Below the pieces are notes generated by a model that ran no database searches, had not been told where the DNA came from, and saw nothing but the letters and a program-made list of their open reading frames with translations. A stretch of DNA of 64,000 nucleotides from JALSNL01 sp036479585 (GTDB lineage: Bacteria; Bacteroidota; Ignavibacteria; Ignavibacteriales; Melioribacteraceae): positions 4,092,001-4,156,000 of the forward strand of contig OZ245062.1 of NCBI GenBank assembly GCA_965224785.1, read 5' to 3'. A program made the translations under genes and the position numbers. Below are positions 24,612 through 33,607 of this stretch, one piece after another. The stretch's first letter is position 1, and each line of letters starts with the position of its first letter.

Positions 24612-25813
24612 TGAAATTAGACTATAACTTTCCTACATCAAATGGAAAGTTTGGAAAATACGGTGGACAGTTTGTGCCTGAAACTTTAATAACTGCTTTG
24701 GAGGAATTGGAAGAAGCTTATACTAAGTTGAAATCTGACAATAATTTTATTGGTGAGCTAAATGAACTTCAAAAAACTTATAATGGCAGACCAACACCTT
24801 TAACATTTTCCAAACGCTTAACAGATTTTTATGGAGGAGCCAAAATTTATCTTAAGCGTGAAGACCTTTGTCATACTGGAGCTCACAAACTAAACAATGC
24901 TTTAGGACAAATTTTAATTGCAAAACATCTTGGTAAAAAAAGAATAATTGCCGAAACTGGAGCAGGTCAACACGGAGTAGCAACTGCAACTGTCTGTGCA
25001 AAGTTTGGTTTAGAATGCCACGTATATATGGGCGAAGAAGATATTGAGAGACAAGAGCCAAATGTTTTCAGAATGAAACTTCTTGGTGCAGAAGTTATTC
25101 CCGTTAGTTCCGGAAGTAGAACTCTAAAGGATGCAACCAACGAAGCAATAAGAGATTGGATAGCAAATGTAAAAGACACGCACTATATAATTGGCTCTGT
25201 TGTTGGTCCTCACCCATATCCTATGATTGTTAGAGACTTTCAATCAATAATTGGAAAGGAAGCAAAGGAGCAAATCCTTGAAGTTGAAAAAAAGTTACCA
25301 AACTATGTGTTGGCTTGTGTTGGCGGGGGTTCTAATGCTATTGGTATTTTTAACGAATTCATTAATGATACTGAAGTAAATTTAATTGGGGTTGAAGCAG
25401 CCGGTTATGGAATTGATACGGACTTGCATTGTGCAACACTCACTCTTGGCAAAGAAGGAATATTTCATGGAATGAAAACCTACCTTCTCCAAAATGAAGA
25501 TGGACAAATTACTCCAGTACATTCAATTTCTGCTGGACTTGACTATCCTGGTGTTGGACCTGAACATAGTTTGTTAAAAGATTTGAAACGTGTCAACTAT
25601 TTTTCAGTTACAGATGAAGAAGCATTAAAGGCAATCTCTTTAGTTTCTAGACAAGAAGGAATTTTACTTGCTTTAGAAACTGCTCACGCATTTGCATATT
25701 TAGAGAAACTGATGACGAATACAAATAAAGATGAAATTGTAATTGTTAATGTTAGTGGAAGAGGTGATAAAGATCTAAATACAATCATTAGCAAATTGGG
25801 GGAGGAAATTTAA
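24611..25813 (+). CDS. trpB: Tryptophan synthase beta chain
   Basis: A 400-residue PLP enzyme of the TrpB1 class that joins indole and serine. It begins with the typical GKFGKYGGQFVPETL. The PLP lysine is in HTGAHKLNNAL (about 91-101), the phosphate-binding loop is GGGSNAIG, and the catalytic Glu is in AETGAGQHGVAT. C-terminal NVSGRGDKD is present. It functions as a tetramer with TrpA, whose gene overlaps by one base. Overlap with aroF is also one base. Length is normal. Confidence 0.97.
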   Translation: MKLDYNFPTSNGKFGKYGGQFVPETLITALEELEEAYTKLKSDNNFIGELNELQKTYNGRPTPLTFSKRLTDFYGGAKIYLKREDLCHTGAHKLNNALGQILIAKHLGKKRIIAETGAGQHGVATATVCAKFGLECHVYMGEEDIERQEPNVFRMKLLGAEVIPVSSGSRTLKDATNEAIRDWIANVKDTHYIIGSVVGPHPYPMIVRDFQSIIGKEAKEQILEVEKKLPNYVLACVGGGSNAIGIFNEFINDTEVNLIGVEAAGYGIDTDLHCATLTLGKEGIFHGMKTYLLQNEDGQITPVHSISAGLDYPGVGPEHSLLKDLKRVNYFSVTDEEALKAISLVSRQEGILLALETAHAFAYLEKLMTNTNKDEIVIVNVSGRGDKDLNTIISKLGEEI

Positions 25814-26598
25814 TGAGTATTATTGAACAAAAAATAGAATCCCTAAATACAAAAGGTGAAAAAGCATTAACTATATTTTTAACTGCTGGTTATCCAAATG
25901 TTGAGGAGTTTCCAGAACTTGTTTTAGAAATAATAGATGCTGGAGCAGATATTATAGAAATTGGCTTACCTTTTGCAGATTCTCTTGCGGATGGGCCAAT
26001 CATTCAATCGTCATATATAGAAGCACTTAAACATAATGTGAATTTAAATTCTATTTTTAAAATGATATCTGAAATAAGAGCAAGCACTGACAATCCTTTA
26101 ATCCTAATGAGTTCTAGCAATCCAATATTAAATTATGGTAAAACTAAATTTACTAATGATGCAAAACGAGCCGGAATAAATGGAGTTATAATTCCCGATG
26201 TACCACTTGAAGAATATGATGATTTTTTTGAAGATGATTTTTCTGGGTTAGATAAAATAATGCTCACCACTCCAACATCTTCTGAAGAAAGAATTAAAAT
26301 GATTGACAAAAAAAGTAGTGGCTTTCTTTATTGTGTAAGTGTTGTTGGAACAACCGGAGTAAGAAAAGAATTTGACTCGTATGTTTTAGAAAACCTTGAA
26401 CGAACATATAAAATTGCAATCAATAAAATGCAAATTGGTTTTGGTATTTCTTCAGTAGAAGATGTAAAAAGATTTTTTCCTTATTGCGATGGAGTAATTG
26501 TGGGTAGTGCTATAGTTAAATCACTAGGAAATGAAAATGATAACTTTGCTGAGACAATTGAGTTAGTTAGAGAATTAAAAGAAGCGTGTAAAAGTTAA
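25813..26598 (+). CDS. trpA: Tryptophan synthase alpha chain
   Basis: A 261-residue TIM barrel that cleaves indole-glycerol phosphate and passes indole to TrpB. The catalytic Glu is in DIIEIGLPFADSLADGP (about 47-63), with Asp in the same block; YGKTKFTNDAKRAGINGVIIPDVP and VSVVGTTGVR are family motifs, and GFGISSVEDV is the phosphate-binding part. It closes the operon; the stop is 24 bp from the convergent small ORF on the other strand and no obvious terminator hairpin was seen there. Confidence 0.96.
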   Translation: MSIIEQKIESLNTKGEKALTIFLTAGYPNVEEFPELVLEIIDAGADIIEIGLPFADSLADGPIIQSSYIEALKHNVNLNSIFKMISEIRASTDNPLILMSSSNPILNYGKTKFTNDAKRAGINGVIIPDVPLEEYDDFFEDDFSGLDKIMLTTPTSSEERIKMIDKKSSGFLYCVSVVGTTGVRKEFDSYVLENLERTYKIAINKMQIGFGISSVEDVKRFFPYCDGVIVGSAIVKSLGNENDNFAETIELVRELKEACKS

Positions 26599-26621
26599 AT
26601 GCTCTTGAATTTTGTGAAAAA

Positions 26622-26918
26622 TTATCTGTGAAATAAAGTATCTAACGTAGTATGACTAAAACTATTTTTTTGAGTGTCAATTTTTTTTGTATGTATAATT
26701 GTATTTGTTTTAGTTAAGTCAATTTCTTTAGTTCCTTGAAAAAACTTTTTATAAATCGAATCTTTTTGAAATCGAACTGTGATTTTATTACTTAAATTTC
26801 CGGCTACATTTGAATGTTGATTCTTAAATTCATTTAACGCAAACACACCTATTGCAATAGTAAATACTACAGATAGAACTCCAAGAAGACTAATTTTATT
26901 GTTAAGTTTTCTTTTCAT
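26622..26918 (-). CDS. Hypothetical single-pass membrane protein
   Basis: A 98-residue protein with a basic N-terminus, one hydrophobic segment (about 9-29, ISLLGVLSVVFTIAIGVFAL) and a polar extracytoplasmic tail rich in Thr, Lys and His. No family is recognised. It starts 20 bp after the receiver-domain gene on the same strand, so it is probably the last gene of that short unit and convergent with trpA. A preceding GGGGGAT gives a plausible ribosome site. The tail contains no cysteine or obvious repeat. Confidence 0.6.
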   Translation of the reverse strand: MKRKLNNKISLLGVLSVVFTIAIGVFALNEFKNQHSNVAGNLSNKITVRFQKDSIYKKFFQGTKEIDLTKTNTIIHTKKIDTQKNSFSHTTLDTLFHR

Positions 26919-26938
26919 TTAATCATCCCCCAAGAATG

Positions 26939-27328
26939 TTAAAAATTCAAATTTTCAATTATATACGGAATATCCAATATGTTTTCTTTTTGTATAAAAG
27001 CTTTTACTCCTATTTCTTTAGCAACATCAAAATACTCTTCATCATCAAATTGAGTTAAAATAATAATTCTTGCATCTTGGTTTAATTTCAGTATTTCTTT
27101 CGATGCTGTTAACCCATCCATTATTTCCATCTTTAAGTCCATTACAATCCAATCCGGTTTATACTTTGCAAATGTTTCAATTGCCTCTTGCCCATTCTTA
27201 CATTCATAAATAGTAGAAAGTTGTTTGACAAATTTTGTTTCTAACATTTTTTTTAAGATTATTCTGATTTTTGAAAAATCATCAACAATCATAATGCTAA
27301 TTTTTTTTTGTTTTAATTTGTTTTCCAT
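26939..27328 (-). CDS. Stand-alone response-regulator receiver domain
   Basis: A 129-residue CheY-like protein, taking the ATG at 27328 because the five residues from an upstream non-ATG start have no counterpart in the family. The acidic pair D16/D17, phospho-acceptor D64 (VMDLKM), T92 and K114 are all present, so it should be phosphorylated. There is no output domain. It belongs to a signalling cluster with the NarL-type regulator and the propeller kinase upstream, and its receiver resembles that of the NarL-type protein. It may compete for phosphate or act by protein contact. A gap of 261 bp separates it from the NarL-type gene. Confidence 0.85.
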   Translation of the reverse strand: MENKLKQKKISIMIVDDFSKIRIILKKMLETKFVKQLSTIYECKNGQEAIETFAKYKPDWIVMDLKMEIMDGLTASKEILKLNQDARIIILTQFDDEEYFDVAKEIGVKAFIQKENILDIPYIIENLNF

Positions 27329-27589
27329 GAGGCAGTTCAACAAAATATTTATTTGTAATTAAAAATCATTTCAAATTTATTAAAGAGAGACATCTTGCAT
27401 ATCATTCTTTCCCCCTTAGAATGATATGCAATTATCTCATGTCCAAACTTTATGGATATAAAATTAATAAGAGTGTATCTATATTAAAATAGAGAAGACT
27501 ACTCAATTTATATGAGTACATGTACTCAATTTTACTCTTGAATTACAAAATGGTATATCTGGAGAGCTTAACTGATGAATTTAATATAG

Positions 27590-28243
27590 CTAGAAGTATT
27601 TTTTATTCTCTAAAGCAAATTGAAGTAATTTATTGTAACCGCTAAATCCTAATTTATGACCAATACTATTTCTATGGTTTTGTATTGTACGTATGCTAAG
27701 AAAAAGTTCATTTGCAATTTGCTTACTCGTTAAGTTTTGCGAAATAAGTTTTAAAACTTTAATTTCTGTTTTTGATAGGTTTTCTAAACCCTGAGTTTTA
27801 GAATTAAATGATTTCAACTCATTTCTTTGTTTGACTAAAACATCTGAAAATTCTGAGCATATATATGTTTTCCCCTCAATAATTTTGTGCAAACATTCGG
27901 TCAATTCTTTTAGAGCATTTTCTTTTATAAGATAACCATTAACCCCAAGCTCAATTGCTTCTTCAAAGTATTCTTCTTCTTTGTACATTGTAAGAACAAC
28001 TATTTTTGTCGAAAGTTTTTTTTCTTTTATCTCTCTAATTATTTGCAACCCATTTTTATTTGGCAGGGAAATATCCAGCACAGCAATGTCTGGTTTAATT
28101 TTATCAATTAAAGTTATTGCTTCTGCTCCATCACCAGAATTTCCAACAACAGAAAATGTGCTATCATTATTTACAATATTAATCAATCCTTCTCTTACAA
28201 TTGGATGATCATCTACAATAATTATGGTGTGTTTTTTATTCAT
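27590..28243 (-). CDS. NarL/FixJ-type response regulator (LuxR HTH)
   Basis: A 217-residue regulator with a receiver domain (D11/D12, phospho-acceptor D57 in VLDISLP, LIKENA with the conserved Lys) and a C-terminal LuxR-type helix-turn-helix (about 148-212; LSKTEIKVLKLISQNLTSKQIANELFLS then TIQNHRNSIGHKLG). Such regulators dimerise on phosphorylation and act at sigma-70-type promoters. It lies 33 bp downstream of the HisKA_3 kinase on the same strand, the usual partner class for NarL-type regulators. Targets unknown. Confidence 0.93.
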   Translation of the reverse strand: MNKKHTIIIVDDHPIVREGLINIVNNDSTFSVVGNSGDGAEAITLIDKIKPDIAVLDISLPNKNGLQIIREIKEKKLSTKIVVLTMYKEEEYFEEAIELGVNGYLIKENALKELTECLHKIIEGKTYICSEFSDVLVKQRNELKSFNSKTQGLENLSKTEIKVLKLISQNLTSKQIANELFLSIRTIQNHRNSIGHKLGFSGYNKLLQFALENKKYF

Positions 28244-28276
28244 ATTTTCTTAAAATGATAAATAATAATGTATCTA

Positions 28277-31200
28277 TTATATAGGAATATCAATAGAAAT
28301 ATTTGTCCCTTTATTTTCTAATGATGAAATATTTAATTCTGCATTTAGTAAACGTACACGTTCTTTTATACTTTCCAACCCAAAACCATTTGAAATATTT
28401 GAATTAGATCTTTGTTTAAGTCCAACACCATCATCAACAATTTCAATTAAAATTTTTGATGAGTCGCGAGTAATTTCTAAACTTCCAATATCTGCTTTTG
28501 CATGTTTAATAATGTTTGATAAAGCCTCTTGTACAATGCGATAAACATGAATCCATAATTCATTTTTGATTTTGTTATCAATAAAATCAATATTAATACT
28601 AAAGTTTAAACTAGTAATTTTCGTTACTTTTCTAGCCATTGCTTCAACTGCTTTTGATAAACCTAATTGCTCTAATTGGTGAGGGTGAAGGTTACGTGAA
28701 ATTTTTCTAACTTCTTCAATTGTTTCTTTTACTTCTGGTTCTACTTGTGCTAGTTCTGGAGGAATCTCTTTAATTCTAAGTAGGTATTGTTGAATTAAAT
28801 TATAAATTATTAACAAGTTTTGTCCTAAACTATCATGTAGTTCTCCTGCAATTCTTTTTCTTTCTCCTTCTTGAGATTCTATTAATTTTTGAGAAAATAG
28901 TTCTTGTCTTTTTCTTTCTTTCTCTAAGTTTTTAATCTTGGTAATGTAAACCATTACAATGCCAAATAATAAAACAGCACTTGCAAAAATTCTAAACCAC
29001 CAAGTTTGCCACCAAGGCGGTTCAATAATAATTTGAACTTCTGCTCCATTAATATTCCAAATACCCAAATTATTTGAACCTCTTACTTTAAAAAGATATT
29101 CTCCTGGATCAATATTTGTAAAACTGGCTTCACGTTCAACTCCACTATTTATCCAATCTTTATTAAAGCCTTCTAACTTATATGCATACTGATTTTTTTT
29201 AGAATTTTTATAACTTAGAGCAACATATTCAATTGAGAAAGTATTTTGTGAATGCTCTAAAAATATTTTTTTAATAAATTGTATGGATGTATCTAGTTTG
29301 ACTTGTTCATGATATATTTCAAAGTCTGTTAAAATAATTGGAGGAATTGTAGAATTGTTTTTCATCTTTTCGGGATAAAACCCAATAGCACCACTACCAC
29401 CAGAAAAGAATAATTGTCCATCGGGCGCTTTTGCAGCATTTTGTTTTCCTCCTCCAAACCCAGGAAACGGTAAACCATCTGCAACAGTAAAGTTATGAAT
29501 TGTTTTTGTACTTATGTCATACTTTCCAATACCAATTGCCGTAGCTACCCAAATGTTCCCAATATCATCTTCTAATATTTTTAGAATAAAACTGTTGGGT
29601 AAACCATCTTCTTTAAAAAAGTGAGTAAACTTTTTTGTTATTAAATCAAATCTATTAAGACCAACAGTTGTAGCAATCCATATTGCATTAGTATCAACAA
29701 TTTGTGGTCTTAAAATATCAACTGCACTATTTACAGTAAGGCTATTTACATTATTATTGTTGTGTTTAAACTGATCGATATTTATTATCTTTTTATCTTC
29801 TAACTCAACTCCAAAGACTCCCTCATTCAATGTTGCCAACCACAGTTTTCCATTAACATCTTCGAACAAACTTTTTATTGATAATTTTTCTGAAGAAGAA
29901 GTTAGTCTGATATGATCTATCTCTTTTGTTCTTGGATTAAATAACCATAGACCAGAATTTGGAACAACAATGTAAATGTTTCCAGTTGAACTTGATAAAA
30001 TATGAGTGATAACATTTAAGTTTAGAAACTTTGACTTATTAAGTTTCGGAGTTATTCTAGTAAATTTTTCTTTGATGGGATCAAATCGATTTAGACCATC
30101 GCCATTAGTTGCAAACCAAAAATATCCATTTTCATCTTCGGCAATACCATTGACCCATTTAGAGTTTAAACTATTTAGGCTTTTGGAATGGGAATAGTGT
30201 TTAAACTTAGATGTACTCGGATTGTATAAATCTAACCCATCAGTTCCAAACCACTGCCGCCCTTGTTTATCTATATAAAGACATCTAACGCTATTGTTTG
30301 ATAATGATTGTTTTGGATTTCCCTTGTCCTTTTTATACCAAGCAAATTGATTTTGTTTGGTATCGTAAATTCTTAAATAAAAATCCCAAGTAGATATCCA
30401 AATTTTTCCAGTCTTATCTTCATACAAAGAATTCACAATACCCTTTTCCAAATTTTTATAGAATTTGAATTTTGGTGTTTCATTATTTAATAAATCATTT
30501 ACTGAAATTGATGTGAGTCCTTTCCCAACAGTACCAATCCACATTATATTATTTTTATCAATTAGTAAAGATGAGATCTGATTTGAGTATAACGAGGAAG
30601 ATTTTTGTGGATTATTTTTATAATTAAAAAATCTTTTTGTTCTTCTGTCAAATCTATTAATCCCTTCTCCATTGGCTGATCTATTAGAGCCAGTTGCAAT
30701 CCAAATATTACCCATACTATCTTCACAAACTGTGCTAATAGTATTACAGTTAATTGAATGTTTGTTGTTATCATTTTTCAAATATTGAACAGACTTTTTA
30801 GTTGTCGGATCAAAAACTATTAAGCCATGTTCTAGTGTTCCAATCCAAAGTTTATTTTTGCTATCCATAAATAAATCTAAAATATGATTTTCTTCAGTAG
30901 GTTTTAGGTTCTTGTGGAAATGAAAATTATTTAAATATGGTTTTGAACTATTAAATTTACTGAGTTTAATTAAACCTTTGTATTCTGTCCCAACCCAAAT
31001 TGAACCATCATCATTTATTTCAATATCTGTAATATGAGATCGTTCAAAAGTAGAAATAGTATTTGAAGTGTCTTTAATTGAAGTGAATTTATTTACTTTT
31101 TGGTTAAAATAATTTAGTCCTCCACCATTAGTTCCAATCCACAAATTACCAATTTGGTCTTCCTTAATTACTGTTATAAAGTTGGTTGACAACGAAGTTG

Positions 31201-31432
31201 AATCAAAAGGAATGTGAGAGTAATTTTTAAACTTGTAACCATCGTAACGTAATAAGCCACCTTGAGAACCAACCCAAATAAATCCAAATTTATCTTGTAT
31301 TACACATGTTGGAACTACGACAGAAAGTTTTTCAAAATTATGTTCAATTGCTTGTGCAAAGATGTTCTTTGGTTTGATTGCTAAGACTAAAAAAAAATGT
31401 ATTACAAAAAAAATTAAAAATTTCTTCTTCAT
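28277..31432 (-). CDS. Propeller-sensor histidine kinase (Reg_prop, Y_Y_Y, HisKA_3)
   Basis: A 1051-residue sensor. After a signal peptide (about 1-26) come two beta-propellers built of two-component-regulator repeats of the type WIGTxGGGLNxFD (for example NLWIGTNGGGLNYF, KLWIGTLEHGLIVFD), then a Y_Y_Y domain (about 700-795). One membrane helix (about 806-828) follows, then a HisKA_3 domain with phospho-acceptor H866 in GELHDSLGQ, N box HVYRIVQEALSN (about 962-973) and G box VDDGVG. It has no receiver or AraC domain, so it is not a hybrid, unlike the Bacteroides polysaccharide-utilisation sensors with the same input. The partner is the NarL-type regulator 33 bp downstream. Ligand unknown; propeller sensors often read polysaccharide fragments. 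Confidence 0.93.
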   Translation of the reverse strand: MKKKFLIFFVIHFFLVLAIKPKNIFAQAIEHNFEKLSVVVPTCVIQDKFGFIWVGSQGGLLRYDGYKFKNYSHIPFDSTSLSTNFITVIKEDQIGNLWIGTNGGGLNYFNQKVNKFTSIKDTSNTISTFERSHITDIEINDDGSIWVGTEYKGLIKLSKFNSSKPYLNNFHFHKNLKPTEENHILDLFMDSKNKLWIGTLEHGLIVFDPTTKKSVQYLKNDNNKHSINCNTISTVCEDSMGNIWIATGSNRSANGEGINRFDRRTKRFFNYKNNPQKSSSLYSNQISSLLIDKNNIMWIGTVGKGLTSISVNDLLNNETPKFKFYKNLEKGIVNSLYEDKTGKIWISTWDFYLRIYDTKQNQFAWYKKDKGNPKQSLSNNSVRCLYIDKQGRQWFGTDGLDLYNPSTSKFKHYSHSKSLNSLNSKWVNGIAEDENGYFWFATNGDGLNRFDPIKEKFTRITPKLNKSKFLNLNVITHILSSSTGNIYIVVPNSGLWLFNPRTKEIDHIRLTSSSEKLSIKSLFEDVNGKLWLATLNEGVFGVELEDKKIINIDQFKHNNNNVNSLTVNSAVDILRPQIVDTNAIWIATTVGLNRFDLITKKFTHFFKEDGLPNSFILKILEDDIGNIWVATAIGIGKYDISTKTIHNFTVADGLPFPGFGGGKQNAAKAPDGQLFFSGGSGAIGFYPEKMKNNSTIPPIILTDFEIYHEQVKLDTSIQFIKKIFLEHSQNTFSIEYVALSYKNSKKNQYAYKLEGFNKDWINSGVEREASFTNIDPGEYLFKVRGSNNLGIWNINGAEVQIIIEPPWWQTWWFRIFASAVLLFGIVMVYITKIKNLEKERKRQELFSQKLIESQEGERKRIAGELHDSLGQNLLIIYNLIQQYLLRIKEIPPELAQVEPEVKETIEEVRKISRNLHPHQLEQLGLSKAVEAMARKVTKITSLNFSINIDFIDNKIKNELWIHVYRIVQEALSNIIKHAKADIGSLEITRDSSKILIEIVDDGVGLKQRSNSNISNGFGLESIKERVRLLNAELNISSLENKGTNISIDIPI

Positions 31433-31485
31433 ATAAAATTAATGCACCAAGAAATATTTTTATAAAATGTTAGTAGGCTAAAGTT

Positions 31486-31507
31486 TGAATTAACTTTTGT
31501 TAATTCA
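31486..31507. promoter_or_regulatory. 9-bp inverted repeat between divergent genes, possible operator
   Basis: TGAATTAAC (31486-31494) and GTTAATTCA (31499-31507) are a perfect inverted repeat around TTTT, located between the divergent propeller kinase and tag genes. The symmetry suits a dimeric regulator. No T tract follows on either strand, so it is not a typical terminator. AT-rich palindromes can occur by chance, so this is a candidate only. Confidence 0.4.
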
Positions 31508-31602
31508 GTTTAGTATTATAAAAAAATAAATTTAAAGAATAAAGTATATTGCCTAATATTATTTTTTTGCCAAAGTTAAAAAAAAAGAAAAGGAAGAATA
31601 AA

Positions 31603-32199
31603 TTGACGAATGTTAAAAGTATAAATAAAGATTCATTGGTTAGGTGTAAGTGGTGCGGAACAGATTCTTTGTATCTAAAATATCATGATGAAGAGTGGGG
31701 GAAACCAGTTCATGACGAAAGACAACTTTTTGAAATGCTAATTCTGGAAGGAGCTCAAGCGGGTTTGAGTTGGATTACTATTCTTAAGAAAAGAGACAAC
31801 TATAAAAAATTGTTTGATAATTTTGATGTGGTAAAAGTCTCTAAATATTCCGAAAAGAAAATTGCTAAACTATTAGAGAACCCAGGAATTATTAGGAATA
31901 AATTAAAGGTAAATTCAACAGTAACAAATGCTCAAATTTTTATTAAAGTTCAAAAAGAGTTTGGAAGTTTTGATAAATATATTTGGCAATTTGTAAACGG
32001 AAAACCAATTACTAATAAATTTAAGACTTTAAATGAAGTGCCAGCAAAAACAAAAGAATCGGATGTAATGAGTAAAGACTTAAAAAAACGTGGATTTAAA
32101 TTTATTGGTTCAACAATTTGTTATGCATTTATGCAAGCAACGGGAATGGTTAACGACCATACTACTGATTGTTTTAGATATAAAGAAGTAATGAAATGA
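31603..32199 (+). CDS. tag: DNA-3-methyladenine glycosylase I
   Basis: A glycosylase that removes 3-methyladenine from alkylated DNA. The zinc-binding family motif begins RCKWCGTDSLYLKYHDEEWG; EGAQAGLSWITILKKR, GIIRNKLKV (with the catalytic-site region), FVNGKPI and LKKRGFKFIGSTICYAFMQATGMVNDH are near identical to the family. There is no ATG before the first motif. The TTG at 31603 has AGGAAG six bases upstream and gives 198 residues; the frame could begin at a TTG at 31549, adding 18 basic residues. It overlaps the next gene by ATGA. A second, unrelated alkyl-base glycosylase gene is at 33608-34222. Confidence 0.94.
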   Translation: MTNVKSINKDSLVRCKWCGTDSLYLKYHDEEWGKPVHDERQLFEMLILEGAQAGLSWITILKKRDNYKKLFDNFDVVKVSKYSEKKIAKLLENPGIIRNKLKVNSTVTNAQIFIKVQKEFGSFDKYIWQFVNGKPITNKFKTLNEVPAKTKESDVMSKDLKKRGFKFIGSTICYAFMQATGMVNDHTTDCFRYKEVMK

Positions 32200-32732
32200 A
32201 AATAGGTTTGGTTAGGCATTTTAAAGTAAATCAAAAAATAAACAAAACGTTTCTTTTACCCGAAGAATTTGACAAAGCTATTAAAGAATATGATACTTGC
32301 TCGGTAATTCCAAATGAGTTAAAATTAAATTCCTCTGATTGGGATATTTGTTATTGTAGTACTTTGCCACGGGCAATAACTACGGCTGAAACAATTTATA
32401 ACAAAGAGATAATTAAAACTAGTTTGATTGTTGAAGTTCCAATTTCATCTTTCACAAAAAAGAAGGTAAAACTCCCAGCATTAGCTTGGCAACTTGGAGC
32501 AAGAATAGCTTGGTATAAATCTCATCACTCCCAGGCTGAAGATATACACGCAACTAGAAAGAGAATAGAGAAATTTTATAATCTAATATCTAACTCAGGT
32601 CACAAAAATATTTTAGTAGTAGCACATGGATATTTTCTAAAAGCATTTGAACATGAAATAAAGAAAAAAGGATTTAGCGGAAATGTAGAGCTGAATATAA
32701 AGAATGGGAAATTGTATATTTTAGAATTGTAG
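32196..32732 (+). CDS. Histidine phosphatase superfamily protein (phosphoglycerate mutase-like)
   Basis: A 178-residue protein with the phosphohistidine motif near the N-terminus, GLVRHFKV (catalytic His at residue 8, Arg at 7), a second Arg in CSTLPRAITTAE (about 61) and the second catalytic His in VVAHGYFLKAF (about 144). These are the active-site residues of branch 1 histidine phosphatases. The usual RHG reads RHF here. The substrate cannot be told; relatives act on phosphosugars, nucleotides or phosphoproteins. Start overlaps the tag stop by four bases, so the two are translationally coupled. It is convergent with the anti-sigma gene. Confidence 0.85.
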   Translation: MKIGLVRHFKVNQKINKTFLLPEEFDKAIKEYDTCSVIPNELKLNSSDWDICYCSTLPRAITTAETIYNKEIIKTSLIVEVPISSFTKKKVKLPALAWQLGARIAWYKSHHSQAEDIHATRKRIEKFYNLISNSGHKNILVVAHGYFLKAFEHEIKKKGFSGNVELNIKNGKLYILEL

Positions 32733-32774
32733 TAATTGATGTTATGGATTTTACAATATCTATCATTCTAAAAG

Positions 32775-33020
32775 TTATTTGTCAGATTCCTTCAATCCTA
32801 AAATTGAAAGTAATCTTTTGTGTCCCTCATCATCCAACTCAACATCATATTTTTTATAAAAATGAACTGTTGATTCTACTGAGTCGAAATATTTTTGACA
32901 AGTAGGACAACTATCTAAATGAATTTTAATATTGACACATTTGGGGGAATCCAAATCTTCACCAAGACTATCACAAATGTGACTCATTACTTCTTTACAA
33001 GTTGTAGTTTCTTTTTTCAT
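32775..33020 (-). CDS. Soluble zinc-binding anti-sigma factor, RsrA-like
   Basis: An 81-residue protein without a membrane segment. C8, H34, C38 and C41 occupy the zinc-binding positions of the ZAS family (HxxxCxxC with an upstream Cys) and C28 matches a further Cys of Streptomyces RsrA; all align at a constant offset of three residues to RsrA C11, H37, C41, C44 and C31. Members of this group bind and block an ECF sigma factor and can release it when thiols are oxidised. It overlaps the ECF sigma gene by four bases, as expected for a sigma/anti-sigma pair. The redox role is inferred from the alignment. Confidence 0.8.
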   Translation of the reverse strand: MKKETTTCKEVMSHICDSLGEDLDSPKCVNIKIHLDSCPTCQKYFDSVESTVHFYKKYDVELDDEGHKRLLSILGLKESDK

Positions 33021-33598
33021 GCGTGCAAAGTTTTATTTAATTCATTTCTTAAAAAAGCTCTTGCTCTATGCAATCTAGATTTTATAGCTGGTACAGTAAG
33101 TTTTGTAATTTCACTTGTCTCTTTTGTTGATAATCCTTCAACATCTCGTAGTATAAAAACAACTCTATAATCATGTGGTAGTTTACTTATAGCATCATCC
33201 AAAATAGATTTTAATTCATTGTTATCTGCAAGTCGTTCAGGACTAAATTTCCAATCGGCAATATTTATATTATTTATAAGTCCATCTTCGTTTTCTAAAG
33301 ATGTATAATCATATTTTTTTTGAGAACGTGCAAGCATTAAACAATGGTTGCTAACAATAGTATAAAGCCAAGTAGAAAGTTTTGACTTTCCGGAAAACTG
33401 TTTTAAAGATTTGACCATGCTTAAAAATGTTTCTTGCATTGCATGTTCTGCACGGTCTTTATTTCTACAGACTTTGAACGCAAAATTATAAATAGTTTGT
33501 TCGTATCTTTTTACTAGTTCAGCAAGTGAATTATTGTTTCCACTAACAGCTTCTTCTATTAATTGTTCATCAGTTATTTTGTTTGATGTATTCTTCAT
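33017..33598 (-). CDS. ECF-type RNA polymerase sigma factor
   Basis: A 193-residue sigma-70 family protein with region 2 (about 20-90: LVKRYEQTIYNFAFKVCRNKDRAEHAMQETF, then SKLSTWLYTIVSNHCL) and region 4 (about 130-185: LPHDYRVVFILRDVEGLSTKETSEITKLTVPAIKSRLHRAR). It lacks regions 1 and 3, as do all ECF factors. The RsrA-like anti-sigma gene overlaps its 3' end by four bases; the AlkA-like glycosylase gene ends nine bases upstream of its start. The three probably form one operon, which links this sigma factor to DNA alkylation or thiol stress. No autoregulated promoter could be named. Confidence 0.94.
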   Translation of the reverse strand: MKNTSNKITDEQLIEEAVSGNNNSLAELVKRYEQTIYNFAFKVCRNKDRAEHAMQETFLSMVKSLKQFSGKSKLSTWLYTIVSNHCLMLARSQKKYDYTSLENEDGLINNINIADWKFSPERLADNNELKSILDDAISKLPHDYRVVFILRDVEGLSTKETSEITKLTVPAIKSRLHRARAFLRNELNKTLHA

Positions 33599-33607
33599 AA
33601 AAACGAT

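Noticed and set aside
28277..31432. Hybrid two-component system of the polysaccharide-utilisation type
   Set aside because: The protein ends with the HATPase domain; there is no receiver or AraC domain, and no SusC/SusD genes lie nearby.
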